A DNA stretch of 13,684 bases from an uncultured Lachnospiraceae bacterium (GTDB lineage Bacteria > Bacillota > Clostridia > Lachnospirales > Lachnospiraceae), in NCBI GenBank assembly GCA_910578555.1, contig CAJTPS010000039.1:3832-17515 (forward strand), in the 5' to 3' direction. Below, one piece after another: positions 13,591-13,684 of the stretch. The first letter of the stretch is position 1, and each line of letters opens with the position of its first letter. The notes beneath the pieces are model-generated. The model did no database searches and had not been told where the DNA came from. It saw only the letters and a program-made list of their open reading frames with translations. The position numbers and the translations under genes were made by a program.

Positions 13591-13684
13591 ATGAAGAAGA
13601 AGTTACTTAGTGTAATTCTCTCAACAGCTATGATCGCAAGCGTGCTTGCAGGTTGTGGCAATGACACTGCAGCACCTGCACAGG
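13591..13684 (+). CDS. Sugar ABC transporter substrate-binding lipoprotein (5' part only)
   Basis: The visible 31 codons encode a lipoprotein signal peptide: a KKK start, a hydrophobic core (LLSVILSTAMIASV) and the lipobox LAGC with the lipid-modified cysteine at residue 22, then a short polar linker (GNDTAAPAQ). A very strong ribosome site AGGGAGG (13575-13581) lies 9 nt before ATG 13591. Context (LacI regulator and cellobiose phosphorylase) suggests the solute-binding subunit of a CUT1-type importer for cellobiose or cellodextrins, but only the signal peptide is in the window, so the family is inferred. Confidence 0.75.
   Translation, partial: MKKKLLSVILSTAMIASVLAGCGNDTAAPAQ

Overview
The window looks like chromosomal DNA from a Gram-positive, mid-GC anaerobe of the class Clostridia, most likely a gut or rumen Lachnospiraceae relative. 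The evidence is the strong purine-rich ribosome binding sites (AGGAGG, GGGAGG), the mix of ATG and GTG starts, the protein families (YtrA-type GntR plus ABC-2 exporter, GH94 cellobiose phosphorylase with a LacI regulator, HD-GYP proteins) and the general amino-acid style. No rRNA, tRNA or CRISPR array was found.

Layout. Positions 1-1360 hold an IS110-family insertion sequence with a DEDD transposase. Just before its ATG is a folded RNA segment (38-104) with the shape of a bridge-RNA guide loop. The IS abuts, and its transposase frame slightly overlaps, an HD-GYP cyclic-di-GMP phosphodiesterase that lacks most of its N-terminal sensor (to 2174), followed by a strong terminator. Next, a small XRE-type repressor (minus strand) lies divergent to a 42-residue basic ORF with its own ribosome site and terminator; a perfect 11-bp inverted repeat spans the shared control region. 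From 2926 a promoter overlapping a long dyad drives a GntR(YtrA)-ABC ATPase-ABC permease operon (3024-5076).

Positions 5319-8096 form a plus-strand gene cluster: a small ECF-like sigma factor, two soluble proteins I do not recognise, a possible 71-residue ORF, and a pyridoxal/pyridoxamine kinase. No membrane anti-sigma factor is visible, so this cluster is the part of the window whose function is least explained. A convergent MerR-family regulator with a GyrI-like effector domain follows (8136-8963), with a textbook MerR dyad between its -35 and -10.

The right end is a beta-glucan disaccharide utilisation locus: cellobiose phosphorylase (minus, 9404-11842) is divergent from a LacI-family regulator (12479-13498) and the start of a sugar-binding lipoprotein (13591 onward, cut by the window end). 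The 636-bp divergent region is very AT-rich and carries three near-identical LacI/CcpA-type operators (core AAAACGNTTAA) plus a weaker fourth. The 3' side of the phosphorylase gene is unusual: two hairpins, three exact-period 31-bp tandem repeats and a distant terminator.

The best candidates for new biology are the guide-like RNA of the IS110 element, the sigma factor with two unknown soluble partners, the XRE/micro-ORF pair, and the repeat-hairpin 3' region of the phosphorylase gene.
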